Below, one piece after another: positions 54,924 through 64,000 of a DNA stretch of 64,000 bases (positions within the stretch are counted from its first letter, which is position 1; every line of letters starts with the position of its first letter). Below the pieces are notes generated by a model, which did not search any database, had not been told where the DNA came from, and was given only the letters and a program-made list of their open reading frames with translations. Source of the DNA: Plectosphaerella cucumerina (lineage: Eukaryota > Ascomycota > Sordariomycetes > Glomerellales > Plectosphaerellaceae); NCBI GenBank assembly GCA_020746995.1, contig JAGPXD010000004.1, forward strand, positions 4,588,001 through 4,652,000, read 5' to 3'. Both the position numbers and the translations under genes were made by a program.

Positions 54924-56238
54924 ATGGGCGACAACACCTCTCCCCCGGCTTCGGCCCCTGCGGCCCCCTCGGTCCCGGCCAACCTCTCACTCGCCTCCCT
55001 GAGCGTCCACGCCGACGACCACATCGCCGCCCACCGCGCCATCGCCCCCGCCATGCACGTCTCGACCACGTTCGAATACACCCGCGACCCCGACGAGCTG
55101 CGCACCTGGGACAACACAGACGTAAGCCCTCCCTCCCCTCTCTCCCTCCCACCCCTAACGTCCCCAGCCCGCCGCTCCCCGTGACTCGCACATCTACTCC
55201 CGCGACTCCGCCCCCAACACAACCCGCCTCGAGGCCATCCTCACCTCCATCCTCCACGGCCCCTCCCTCACCTACTCCTCCGGCCTCGCCGCCTTCTATG
55301 CCCTCATGGTCCGCCTCAACCCCCGCCGCATCGCCATCGGCCAAGCCTACCACGGCTGCCACGGCATCGTCCAGATGCTCACCCGCCTCACCGGCCTGGA
55401 GATCCTCTCCCTCCCCGCCGCGGGGGACGTCGACTCTCCCGTGTGGAAGCAGCTCCAGCGCGGGGATGTCATTCACGTCGAGACGCCTGTGAATCCTACG
55501 GGCGAGGCGCGCGATTTGGCGTTTTACTCGGCGAGGGCGAGAGTGGTGGGTGCGTACTTGACGGTTGATGCGACGTTTGCGCCGCCGCCGCTGCAGGATC
55601 CGTTTGTGCAGGGGGCGGATGTGGTGTTGCATTCGGGGACGAAGTATTTCGGCGGGCATAGCGATATGCTTTGTGGTGTGTTGGCTGTCGCGCCGCGCCA
55701 TGCTGCAGGTGAGGGGGATGCGAATGTCTTTGCTTCGCTGAGGTTTGAGCGACTTTTGCTGGGAAGTGTCATGGGTTCGCTGGAGGGATGGCTTGGTATC
55801 AGGTCGCTGCGGACGCTTGAGCTGCGCGTGCGTAGGCAGGCTGAGAGCGCGACGAACCTTGCGGCTTGGGTCGCTGAAGAGGCCAAGCGTGAGGGAAGTC
55901 CTGTTGCTGCTGTTGTTGAGAGCGTTGCTCACGCGAGCTTGCAGCCTGAAGCGGCGGATGAGAACAGCTGGTTGAGGAAGCAGATGCCGGGTGGGTTCGG
56001 GCCAGTGTTTGCCATTTGGATGCGCGATCGCGACTCGGCGCGTCGTCTGCCGAGCAAGCTGGGTCTGTTCCACCACGCTACGAGCCTGGGAGGCGTTGAG
56101 AGCATCATCGAGTGGAGGCGGATGAGTGATAAGGGCTGCGACGACAGGCTGCTGCGGGTGAGTGTCGGTGTCGAGGGGTGGGAGGACCTGAGGGATGATC
56201 TGCTGCAAGGCTTCAAGGCGTTGGCCGAGCAGAAGTAA
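54924..56238 (+). CDS. Cys/Met-metabolism PLP-dependent enzyme
   Basis: Exons 54924-55121 and 55168-56238; 422 aa. Fold-type I signature: LTYSSGLAAFYALM, IGQAYHGCHGIVQM, VIHVETPVNPTGE, LTVDATFAPPPLQDPF with the Asp that holds the pyridine nitrogen, then VVLHSGTKYFGGHSD with the Schiff-base Lys. LLRVSVGVEGWEDLRDDL closes the small domain. This is the cystathionine gamma-synthase/lyase superfamily; fungal members act in transsulfuration or in secondary metabolism as gamma-substituting enzymes. No targeting signal. The exact reaction cannot be told from motifs; its place near a terpene synthase may be chance. Confidence 0.88.
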
Positions 56239-56292
56239 AGCGTAGCCGGGTATATTTATTCATGTCATGATGGTACAAGCGTCCAGCCTCTT

Positions 56293-57117
56293 CTAGTCTT
56301 TCGCTGCCGCTTCGATCCTCTTCCTCTCCTCCTCTGCCTCGCCCTCCTTCAGCAGCTCCGTGATGGTGACAATCTCGTATCCCCGCGCCTTGATCTCTGG
56401 CAACACCTTTCGCAGCATCGGCACCGTCCATCCCCTTCGGTCGTGGCATATGATGATTGCCCCCGGCCGCAGCATGCTCAGAATGTGCCTCGCGTTGACG
56501 CGCCACCACCCAATCTGCGGGTCGTGCGGGTATATGCTCCCCAGGACGATACGGTATCCCAATCGGTCAACGAGTCGTCGCATACGGTCGCTGAAGAAGC
56601 CCGAGCCCGGTCGGAAGTAGTTCGGCGGCATTGGCATGTCCTCATACCCGTATACGCCCCTAATCTTCCCCCTCACACTCCTCAACTCGCTCTCCAGCTG
56701 CGCGTCGCTCAGCGACCTCGACGGCTCGTCATGCATCGCATGATTTCCAAGCTCGCTTCCCGTACGCAGAGCTTCCTGAAGCGCCTCAAGCCCAGAGTCG
56801 ACTTGCGCGCCAATGACGAAGAACGTGGCGTGCGCGCCATTCTCGGCGAGGAGCTTGACAATCTCCCCCGTGTATTCCGACGGTGCGTCGTCAATGGTCA
56901 GGCCGACAACCTTGCGACGCGTCTGGACCTGCCAGAGGACGTCGGGCCAGCGGCGCACGAAGCGGTCGATGACGAAGCGCGGCGGCTTGTAGATGATGTA
57001 GAAGGGTAGGAAGAGGAGGGCCGTCAGGGCCAGGAGGGCGAGGAGCGTGGACATTCGGTTTCGGCGGGCGCGCCGTCTCAGCTTGACGGGGAGACGGAAG
57101 AGGGAGAGTCGGACCAT
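56293..57117 (-). CDS. Membrane-anchored polysaccharide deacetylase-like protein
   Basis: Single exon, 274 aa. An N-terminal basic stretch is followed by a membrane segment (TLLALLALTALLFLPFYII), giving a type II topology. The NodB-like domain starts KVVGLTIDDAPSEYT, a variant of the usual TFDDGP motif 1. Motif 2 reads GNHAMHDEPS (H-x2-H instead of H-x3-H); motif 3 is YFRPGSGFFS; the end has ICHDRRGWTVPML. Two Asp and the His pair remain, so metal binding is possible. Related to chitin/peptidoglycan deacetylases (CE4), but the altered motifs make the substrate uncertain. Convergent with the PLP gene. Confidence 0.8.
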   Translation of the reverse strand: MVRLSLFRLPVKLRRRARRNRMSTLLALLALTALLFLPFYIIYKPPRFVIDRFVRRWPDVLWQVQTRRKVVGLTIDDAPSEYTGEIVKLLAENGAHATFFVIGAQVDSGLEALQEALRTGSELGNHAMHDEPSRSLSDAQLESELRSVRGKIRGVYGYEDMPMPPNYFRPGSGFFSDRMRRLVDRLGYRIVLGSIYPHDPQIGWWRVNARHILSMLRPGAIIICHDRRGWTVPMLRKVLPEIKARGYEIVTITELLKEGEAEEERKRIEAAAKD

Positions 57118-57519
57118 TGCATCGTGGGGGTGGTCGGCATGGCGGCGTTGAGGGAGGGAGGGAAAAGAGGACAGGACAGCAAAGGAAAGGTCGAGGTTTC
57201 GAGATCGTCAAAGTAGCAGCAGCACAGGCGCGACACCGTGGGGTTAGCGTGGTTGCCGCTGGAGGGCAGCCACAGGCCAGCCACAGGAGATGCGGCAGCG
57301 TGCTGTGGCCGTGCTCTGCCGTGACGCAGCACCATTTGCCCGATTAGGCAATTTCAAGACCGTCAGCGGCATCAGTTCTAGGATGACCTTGAGTCTCAAC
57401 AGTTTCGTTACGATGGATTTGGATCTGAAGAGGGGGTTGTTGGGTATAAATATGCAGGTCCAAGTCGTTCAGCTGCCCTCATCATCAACTCACCTTGCAT
57501 CTTCTTCACTCCCTCCTAC
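57118..57519. other. Divergent promoter region
   Basis: Between the deacetylase-like gene (-) and the SDR gene (+). No gene recognised. Confidence 0.5.
57445..57450 (+). promoter_or_regulatory. TATA box
   Basis: TATAAA (GGGTATAAATATG) 75 bp before ATG 57520. Confidence 0.65.
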
Positions 57520-58393
57520 ATGATGGCAGACTCCCTCGACCTCAGCGGCAAGATCGCCATCGTCACCGGCTCAGGCCGCGAGAACGGCATCGGTGCTGGC
57601 ATAGCACTGGCTCTCGCCCGGAACGGGGCCTCCGTCGCGGTCAACTTCGTCTCCGACTCCACCCGAGACCGCGCCGCCCGCGTCGTTGAGACCTTGCGCG
57701 AAGCAGGCGGCCAGGCCATTGCCATCCAAGCTGCTGTCGACACGCTCGAGGGAGCGCGTGAGCTCGTGGTCAAGACTCTCGAGGGCTTCAACGCGACCCA
57801 CATCGACATACTAGGTATGCGCCCCCTCTGCAAAGCTGCCCGTCCCCGCTCACCTTCAGTGAACAACGCCGGCACCGCGTTCTTCAGCCCCATCCTCGGC
57901 GAGCCCAACGTCGAGCAGCTGGCCAAGATCTTCCAGCTCAACGTCATCGGTCCCTTCTTCATGGTCAACAGCGTTGTGCCGCACATGCCCCGTGGCGGCC
58001 GCATCATCAATATCAGCTCAACCAATGCCAAGCGCGGCAACGCTGCCATCTCGTCGTACGCCGCGTCCAAGGCCGCACTTGACAACCTAACGTGGACGTG
58101 GGCGGAGGAGGTGGGTCTTTCCCCATGCTGTGATGCAACGGTGCTGACGTTCCCAGCTCGGCCGCAGTAGGGGCATCACCGTCAACTCGGTGGCCCCCGG
58201 CCCGGTGTTGACCGACATCTACCCCAAGGGCCAAGAGGCGGAGCTCATGGCAGCCGAGGTGGCCCTGACGAGGGCTGAGGAGCGACCCGGGACGGCGGCT
58301 GACATTGGTGACGCGGTGCTGCTGCTGGTCAACGAGAAGTCGCGCTGGATTACGGGCCAGTATATTGGTGTGAATGGAGGTGTGACCCGGTAG
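57520..58393 (+). CDS. Short-chain dehydrogenase/reductase
   Basis: Exons 57520-57814, 57860-58110, 58157-58393; 260 aa, classic SDR size. Cofactor motif TGSGRENGIGAG, structural NNAG (made by splicing), active-site Ser in IINISSTNAK, catalytic Tyr-x3-Lys in SSYAASK, and GITVNSVAPGPVLTD then ITGQYIGVNGG at the C-terminus. A full, active NAD(P)-dependent oxidoreductase by sequence; substrate unknown. The first intron is 45 nt and stop-free, so retention would add 15 residues before NNAG. An alternative ATG lies one codon later. Could be a tailoring enzyme for the terpene synthase product (inference from distance only). Confidence 0.9.
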
Positions 58394-58437
58394 GGGTGGA
58401 TGAGGTGCCGGGGCTGGTGTAGATACGCTCCAAGGCT

Positions 58438-59806
58438 TCATCTCGATTGATTGGTCCTGTGTGTTTCCAAGTCGTCCCTGAGCTGCTGCATCTCCGTCAT
58501 GGCCGCCTTGTCGACCCAGACGACTTGCTGTAATGTGGTGACCAGCTCGTCCCAGGACCTCAGGGATAGGTTGGCCATGGCCTCGGTGATCTCGTCCAGT
58601 AGCCAAGCCCTCGGGCTCGTCTCGATTAGGGCCTGGATAACGAGGACCCAGAGCCTGAGCTTGGCCCATATCCAGACGTGTCCACACCGCGCGAGCAGCT
58701 CCCGAGCATGGGTCCTGCGACGCCCCACACAGTACAGGGTGTCGCCGGAGGTGGTGGTGATGACGGTCGACAGCATGGCGAGGACTGACATGCGGACGAG
58801 CTCAGCAGTGGCGCAGAGCGGAGAAGTAGTGTTGAATTGCATCGGCCGGGGCAGCGAAAGGACGGTGTGGGTGATGGCGGAGACAGGAAGAAGGAGGTCA
58901 AGGGTCATCCTCTGGGCGTCCCACTCGTGATTGAGCAAGGCTGCAAGCTGCGAGGCCGCATGAAGGGCGTCGTCGATGACTTCAATCGCCGTGCCGTCCA
59001 GTGAGGAGGTTGCCTTAAACTTTTGGGAGGCTGACGATGTGCTTGCGGGCCGCAGATTGATGACCATTGCAGGGAACCTTGGAGGAGCGTCGTTGACAAG
59101 TGAGCCGAGAACATCGGCACTGATCCGTCAGCCAGATTCTCCCCAGAAACCGCGCAACTCACATGAACAAGGACTGGCGGATCGGCGGACACGATTCAAG
59201 CGCGTCGACACCTCCCGCCAGCTCAACGACGTTGACAAGGCCTTCCATGTGCATTCTCCATCTTCCGTGGTTTCCAATGCGCATCTGTTCCTGTCAGCCA
59301 GGCTCTCCGTTTGGTACGACACTCACATCAAACACCGCCAGACAGATGATCGTGCCAATGACGGCGTGTCGGCTGGCGCTGTCGTCCACTGCAACCGACC
59401 GGCGGATAACGCCTAGCGACTCGGTGTACTGCTCCAGCTCGTATTCCTTCTGAGCGAGACCTCCCTCCAGCCGTGCCCTCCATTCGTGTGCCTCGGCGAC
59501 CGCCAGCGCCAGCAGGCCCTCGGAGACCGCGTCCATGGCCCAGAAGAGGCGGCGGAAGTTGGGGCAGACCTGGACGTCGCCCCAATAGGTCGGGACGACA
59601 GGAGCCAGGCGCGAGACTCGGACGTCTGCGCCTCGTCTCCTCGCCCGACCAATGTCTTTCATGACATGCCGTCGGATCCGGCGCTGGGCAGCGGCGGTCT
59701 TGATCTGATCTGGACGGTCCACATTGACGAAGGCGAGCCTAGATGGGCGGGCGTGGGAGGGCCGTTCGGAGGAGGGCGCGGTCTGTACCTTGAACCTGAG
59801 CTTCAT
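58438..59806 (-). CDS. Fungal transcription-factor-domain protein without a visible zinc cluster
   Basis: Exons 59806-59327, 59284-59163, 59119-58438; 427 aa. A basic N-terminus (AAAQRRIRRHVMKDIGRARRRG) leads to helices typical of the fungal-specific regulatory domain: PNFRRLFWAMDAVSEGLLALAVAEAHEWRA, RHAVIGTIICLAVFD, HGRWRMHMEGLVNVVELAGGVDALE, and a long C-terminal helical part. No Cys-x2-Cys zinc cluster or bZIP is found upstream. Such proteins are widespread, often near secondary-metabolite genes, and may be regulators that lost their DNA-binding domain or bind through partners. Convergent with the SDR gene (45 bp between stops). Confidence 0.72.
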
Positions 59807-60657
59807 GATGGAGGTCAGCTGGCAAGACAGCGGCCTTTGCTAAAGCAGCGAGTCGGTCTGTGAGCTGATGAAACAAGGCCGCTGACCCTGAGGCCAAAGA
59901 AGAAACGTCGTGATGATGGGAGCTGATAAGCAGCCAGATAAGATTGCGGATAAGCTCTCATGACTAATCGGCCACCTCAACTCCTCGATGCAGCAAACGA
60001 CGACAGCAACGACGCCTCGACCTCATCATCATCAAAGGTCAACTGCCCGCCTCCTCCATCTCCAACGACGCAGGCCTCATATTCTAAGTATTCCAATGGG
60101 TCCCTCGTATTTCCCCTGATCTGATCCGCCGCAGCCGGCCAGCCGAGGCTCGGACCGAACCCTCGCCTCCTTTTCTCGGCCTTTGAAGCCCCCGCCAACC
60201 CGGAGGCCTTGTAACTCTGCCTGCCAGGGCCATTGTCTGCCAGACGTAGTCCAACTTCCCCTCTCCTCGATGCAACCCGAGACGGAGAGAACCTGGCTGT
60301 CGAACCACCCGCCCCGCCATACCGCCCCTGCTATGACTACAGGGATGACAGCTCCGGCGCTAGGCCCCTGCAGCGGCATTGACGATCGCCACCGTCACCG
60401 TCGTCCTCCGAGGGCCTCGACCTCGACCTCGACATTGAATAGGGGCATCGCGACATGTGAGATGCCAGACGTGGTCTTCATCTCCGGCTGGAGGTAATGC
60501 GCCATCGACAGCAAGCGATGCTACCTCTGCCACGCCAGCGTTACGTGGCGCCGGACATCGCGTAACACCTACAAGAGGAGGGTTGCGCCGGACGTCTCAT
60601 TCTGTTCCTGATCCTCACCCATCGGTGTCGCTCTTTCACCTCCGACAAGTCCCCACC
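59807..60657. other. Divergent intergenic region, 0.85 kb
   Basis: Upstream of the regulator-like gene (-) and the GMC oxidoreductase gene (+), a possible shared control region. No supported gene. Confidence 0.5.
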
Positions 60658-62610
60658 ATGAAGTTCTCGCCCGCCCTCCTCCTCGCGGCCTCTTCGGCCA
60701 CGGCCGTGAAGCTGCCCGATTACGAGTACGTCGTTGTCGGCTCCGGCGCTGGCGGCGGTCCTTTGGCTGCGCGTCTGGCCCTCGCGGGACACCGCACCCT
60801 CCTCATCGAAGCTGGTGATGACTACAACTCGGTCAACGTGAGTCCATTGCTTCTTACTGCATGTTCCCCGCTAACTTCTCAGTACACTGTCCCCGCGTAC
60901 TCGGCCAACGCGTCCGAGGACCCCGAGATCTCGTGGAACTTCTTCGTGAAGCACTATCAGGATGAGGCCCGCCAGGCCCGCGACTTCAAGAACACATACG
61001 ACACGCCGAATGGCGAGTACACCGGCCTCAACCCCCCGGCCGACGCCGTGCTGAAAGGCACCCTGTACCCGCGCACCCAAGCCCTCGGCGGCTGCACCGC
61101 GCACAACGCGCTTATCGCCGTGTACCCGCACCGGTCCGACTTTGAGTACATTGCCGCGCTTACCGGCGACGACTCGTGGTCCCCCGAGAACATGCGCAAG
61201 TACTTTGTGCGTCTCGAGGAGAACCGCCACCTCGCCCCGGGCGCTGCCGGCCATGGCTACGACGGTTGGCTCGGCACCGAGACGGCCCCCCTGAGCATCC
61301 CGCTCAATGACCCGCAGCTGCTGAGCCTCCTCAGCGGTGGCGCCGTCGGTCTCAGCAACGTGACCAACACGGAGATCACCCTTGACGACCTCATCGCCGG
61401 CGACGCCAACGCCGACACGGTCGCCCGTGACTCGGGGCCCGGCTACTACCAGATCCCTCTGTCCTCGCGCGAGGCCAGCCGCGTCGGACCCCGCGAGTTC
61501 ATCCTCTCCGTCCGAGACGCTACCCACCCCAACGGCACCAAGAAGTACCCTCTGGACGTGCGCACCAACAGCTTCGCCACCAAGATCAACTTTGACAAGG
61601 CCTCGCCCCCGCGCGCCACCGGCGTCTCCTTCCTCGACGGCAAGCACCTCTACAAGGCCAGCCCTCTGTCGTCTGGCGCTCGCGGCACCCCCGGCTCCGT
61701 CAAAGCCACCCGCGAGGTCATCGTTGCCGGCGGCGTCTACAACACCCCGCAGCTGCTCAAGCTCAGCGGCGTCGGCCCCGCCAAGGAGCTGAAGCGCTTC
61801 GGCATCCCCGTCGTGTCTGACCTCCCCGGCGTCGGCACCAACCTGCAGGACCACTACGAGATCACTGTGCAGGGCCGCACGCCCGCCGATTTCCCGTCTT
61901 TTAACGGCTGCACTTTCAGCCTCTTCACCGACGAGGACCCGTGCCTTGACCGCTGGCGCACGCCTGTCGACGGCGACCACGGCATCTACTCGTCCTCGGG
62001 TCTCGCTGGCGCCATGTTCTACCAGAGCAGTGCCGCCGCCCGCGACGAGTTTGACGTCTTTGTCTTTGGCGGCCCCGTCAACTTCCGCGGCTACTTCCCC
62101 GGCTACGCCGTCAACGCCACCATCGAGCACGACTGGTTCTCCTGGGCCATTCTCAAGGCCCACCCCCGCAACAACGCCGGTAGCGTCACCCTTCGCTCCG
62201 CCGATCCCCTCGACGTCCCTGACATCCTCTTCAACTACTTTGACACGGGCAGCGGCGACGCCTCGCTGGATGTTCGCGCAATGACCGAGGCCATCGATCT
62301 CGCCCGCAAGTCCATCGCCGGCCAGGCCGTTCCCGTGACAGAGGTCCTCCCCGGCGCGGACGTCACCAGCGAGGAGGATCTCGCCGATTATGTCAAGGAC
62401 ACGGCCTGGGGCCACCACGCCTCGTCGACGTGCCCCATTGGTACTGACGATGACCCGCTGGCTGTTCTGGACTCGAGCTTCCGCGTGCGTGGCACCGCCG
62501 GTCTGCGTGTTGTGGATGCGTCCGTATACCCGCGGATCCCGGGTACCTTTACCGCCGTGTCGACGTACATGGTGGCGGAGAAGGCGGCCGACGTTATTCT
62601 GGGGCTGTAG
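60658..62610 (+). CDS. Secreted GMC oxidoreductase (FAD)
   Basis: Exons 60658-60837 and 60883-62610; 635 aa. MKFSPALLLAASSATAVKLP is a signal peptide, so the start at 60658 is favoured over the longer upstream frame. FAD-binding motif VVVGSGAGGGPLAARLA with LLIEAG; GMC signature 1 in YPRTQALGGCTAHNALI; signature 2 in VIVAGGVYNTPQLLKLSGVG. Near the C-terminus GHHASSTCPIG carries the active-site His and YPRIPGTF ends the substrate side. Likely an extracellular alcohol, aryl-alcohol or sugar oxidase/dehydrogenase; no cytochrome or cellulose-binding module is attached. The 45-nt intron is stop-free. Confidence 0.9.
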   Translation: MKFSPALLLAASSATAVKLPDYEYVVVGSGAGGGPLAARLALAGHRTLLIEAGDDYNSVNVSPLLLTACSPLTSQYTVPAYSANASEDPEISWNFFVKHYQDEARQARDFKNTYDTPNGEYTGLNPPADAVLKGTLYPRTQALGGCTAHNALIAVYPHRSDFEYIAALTGDDSWSPENMRKYFVRLEENRHLAPGAAGHGYDGWLGTETAPLSIPLNDPQLLSLLSGGAVGLSNVTNTEITLDDLIAGDANADTVARDSGPGYYQIPLSSREASRVGPREFILSVRDATHPNGTKKYPLDVRTNSFATKINFDKASPPRATGVSFLDGKHLYKASPLSSGARGTPGSVKATREVIVAGGVYNTPQLLKLSGVGPAKELKRFGIPVVSDLPGVGTNLQDHYEITVQGRTPADFPSFNGCTFSLFTDEDPCLDRWRTPVDGDHGIYSSSGLAGAMFYQSSAAARDEFDVFVFGGPVNFRGYFPGYAVNATIEHDWFSWAILKAHPRNNAGSVTLRSADPLDVPDILFNYFDTGSGDASLDVRAMTEAIDLARKSIAGQAVPVTEVLPGADVTSEEDLADYVKDTAWGHHASSTCPIGTDDDPLAVLDSSFRVRGTAGLRVVDASVYPRIPGTFTAVSTYMVAEKAADVILGL

Positions 62611-63004
62611 GGGAGACGCAGGGGCAAGGGCAAGGGGGGAAGTGTGATCGACAGGAGGTCCATGGAGGTCCATAGATGGTCCATAATTCGAACCCGCAAT
62701 GTAACCCTTCAACGTGGATGGCATGACTCGGCAGGTGACTCGGCAGTCGGCGCAGATGTGAGGATGTCGCCAGGCTGCAAATTGAGCAGTTGGCTGCAAT
62801 GGATGAGAGTTGACTGTGCAGGAGGAAGGAAGCTGGGTGTCGGTCAGACCTGATTGACGCAGATGAGCCCCGACCAGCACGAACAGCCACAATGGAGACG
62901 ATCTCATGTCAGCGCCCCATTTCATCACAGTCAAGGAGAGCATTTGCTGAAGACATTCCGTAATTACATTATGCTATTGATGATATCAAACCCCACTGGC
63001 TTCC
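62611..63004. other. Convergent intergenic spacer
   Basis: 3' regions of two convergent genes; includes a GGTCCAT duplication near 62655-62683. No gene recognised. Confidence 0.5.
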
Positions 63005-64000
63005 CTACCGGTCGTCCGTCTTGAAGTATGACCTCGGCGAATGCAGCTCCTCCATGCTCTCGTTCTCTCCCACGGGCGTCAACCTCGTTTGCGTGCCCCT
63101 CTTGGTATCGCGCATCCGGGACGAGAAGACGTCGCTGTCCTTTGGCGGCGGCACTGGCGACAGCTCGAGGTCATGACGGGAAGGCGTGCTGCGATGGCCG
63201 TAGCGCTGGGCGCCGGGTGTCGAGAGGTTGTAGGCGGTCGGGCCACTGGTAAAACCGAGATGGTGGCCGGCCAGCTTGAGTAGAGGTCGAAGCGTCGCGA
63301 GACTGCCGGCTGTAATGGCCAGGCCTTGCTCGACGGAGGACCAGATGGCGATGTCGAGGGTGTTCCCTGAACGGTCAGCAGAGGAAAGAAGATGAAAGCA
63401 GGGGACGTACAGAGGAAATCGGGCTCCCGGAACTTGGGCAAGAAGGGGAAGCGAGCGACGACAGCGGCGCTGGCGCTGGAAGAGGTCAGCAGAGCTCACA
63501 TCTTGAATCAGAGCACCTACACGCATCCCATGGCCAACAGCGGAATCAGCAACATCTTCGTCCTCTGATGCAGCTGCAAGTTCCACACAATAACGCCCGG
63601 CAGAATGGCGAAGATGAAGTCGGAAATCACGCTGAAGACGCTGTACAAGATGGCCAAACCAATGATGACCTCGATATCGACGCAGTGGCCCGGAAGGTCC
63701 TTGTCCCAGAAGAACGCGATGGGGGCGCACTGGAACATTGTGACGAAGAAGAAGACGATTCCGGACAGGGCAGTCGAGAGCATGGCGATGTAGATGATCC
63801 AGATGTGGATTTTGCTCGTCGTCACGCGGAGGAGGAACCAGCCGATGGAGATTTTCGAGGCAATCATGGTGAGGCAGTACCAGAGGAAGCAGAACCACCA
63901 GCACTAGATGCGTTAGCTGCGTTCTGTCGGGGGGTAGGGGACATACCATCATGGCTTGCTTGATATCCGCGTCTTCGAGGTCATCGTGGTGTCGACCTGT
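63005..64000 (-). CDS. Fungal-rhodopsin-domain 7TM protein, 5' partial
   Basis: Visible exons: beyond the window edge to 63947, 63903-63521, 63475-63411, 63366-63005; the start lies outside. Typical PTH11-related marks: HHDDLEDADIKQAM, CWWFCFLWYCLTMIASKISIGWFLLRV, a helix with FFFVTMFQCAPIAFFWD, ILYSVFSVISDFIFAILPGVIVW, LLIPLLAMGCVASAAVVARFPFL, and EQGLAITAGSLATLRPLL at the last helix. The tail is Ser/Pro/Arg-rich. A CFEM module, if any, would lie upstream of the window. Third gene of this superfamily in the window. Confidence 0.85.
   Translation of the reverse strand, partial: TGRHHDDLEDADIKQAMMVCPLPPDRTQLTHLVLVVLLPLVLPHHDCLENLHRLVPPPRDDEQNPHLDHLHRHALDCPVRNRLLLRHNVPVRPHRVLLGQGPSGPLRRYRGHHWFGHLVQRLQRDFRLHLRHSAGRYCVELAAASEDEDVADSAVGHGMRVGALIQDVSSADLFQRQRRCRRSLPLLAQVPGARFPLYVPCFHLLSSADRSGNTLDIAIWSSVEQGLAITAGSLATLRPLLKLAGHHLGFTSGPTAYNLSTPGAQRYGHRSTPSRHDLELSPVPPPKDSDVFSSRMRDTKRGTQTRLTPVGENESMEELHSPRSYFKTDDR

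Noticed and set aside
54910..56208. 432-codon minus-strand frame
   Set aside because: Complement of the PLP enzyme gene, which has a complete fold-type I motif set.
62660..62740. Minus-strand GGGTTCGAAT resembling a tRNA B box
   Set aside because: No matching A box or acceptor stem at the right distance.
60871..62943. 690-codon minus-strand open frame
   Set aside because: Antisense shadow of the GMC oxidoreductase, whose own strand has signal peptide, FAD motif and both GMC signatures.

Overview
The window is nuclear DNA of a filamentous ascomycete, most likely a Sordariomycete. The evidence is GC-rich coding sequence, many short (45-56 nt) GT-AG introns with CTAAC/CTGAC branch sites, CFEM/PTH11-type receptors, Zn2Cys6 regulators, a NACHT protein, a PL3 pectate lyase and a GH5 enzyme. 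The species cannot be fixed from sequence alone. I rebuilt most genes by splicing frames by hand; each exon chain below was checked for phase and for absence of stops.

Layout. 1-4 kb: 5'-truncated NACHT (NLR-like) gene. 4.3-6.1 kb (-): secreted choice-of-anchor-B/LVIVD protein. 8.6-9.9 kb: secreted GH5 hydrolase. 10.5-14.2 kb: three secreted Cys/His-rich proteins, two of them GPI-like and built from C-x2-H-x-D-H-W-H-C repeats. 14.6-17.6 kb (-): ten-exon dynamin/SLIP-GC-like GTPase. 19.5-24.5 kb: small alpha/beta-barrel protein, sulfite-oxidase-like molybdoenzyme, DyP peroxidase. 26.6-28.5 kb: nine-exon TmpA-like membrane protein. 28.5-31.8 kb: no supported gene. 31.8-36 kb: PL3 pectate lyase, AlkB-like dioxygenase, F-box protein. 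36.3-43.5 kb: CFEM/PTH11-like receptor (-), aldo-keto reductase (-), Zn2Cys6 factor (+), second 7TM protein (-).

43.9-47.7 kb is the most unusual part. A short-chain dehydrogenase gene is split by a 2.9 kb LTR element with near-identical 206/207 bp LTRs and a perfect 5 bp target duplication. The dead host gene also has an in-frame stop further on. Inside the element is a plus-strand gene that I resolve into 11 coding exons and 10 tiny related introns (304 aa, Cys-rich). On the opposite strand is a chromodomain fragment of the Ty3/gypsy integrase type, next to an inverted piece of the LTR.

48.7-64 kb: UVI-1-like secreted protein, class I terpene synthase, disordered conserved protein, PLP enzyme, polysaccharide-deacetylase-like membrane protein (-), SDR, transcription-factor-like protein (-), secreted GMC oxidoreductase, and a third 7TM gene (-) running off the right edge. 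The terpene synthase with SDR, GMC oxidoreductase, PLP enzyme and regulator could be a small terpene cluster, but no P450 or transporter is present.
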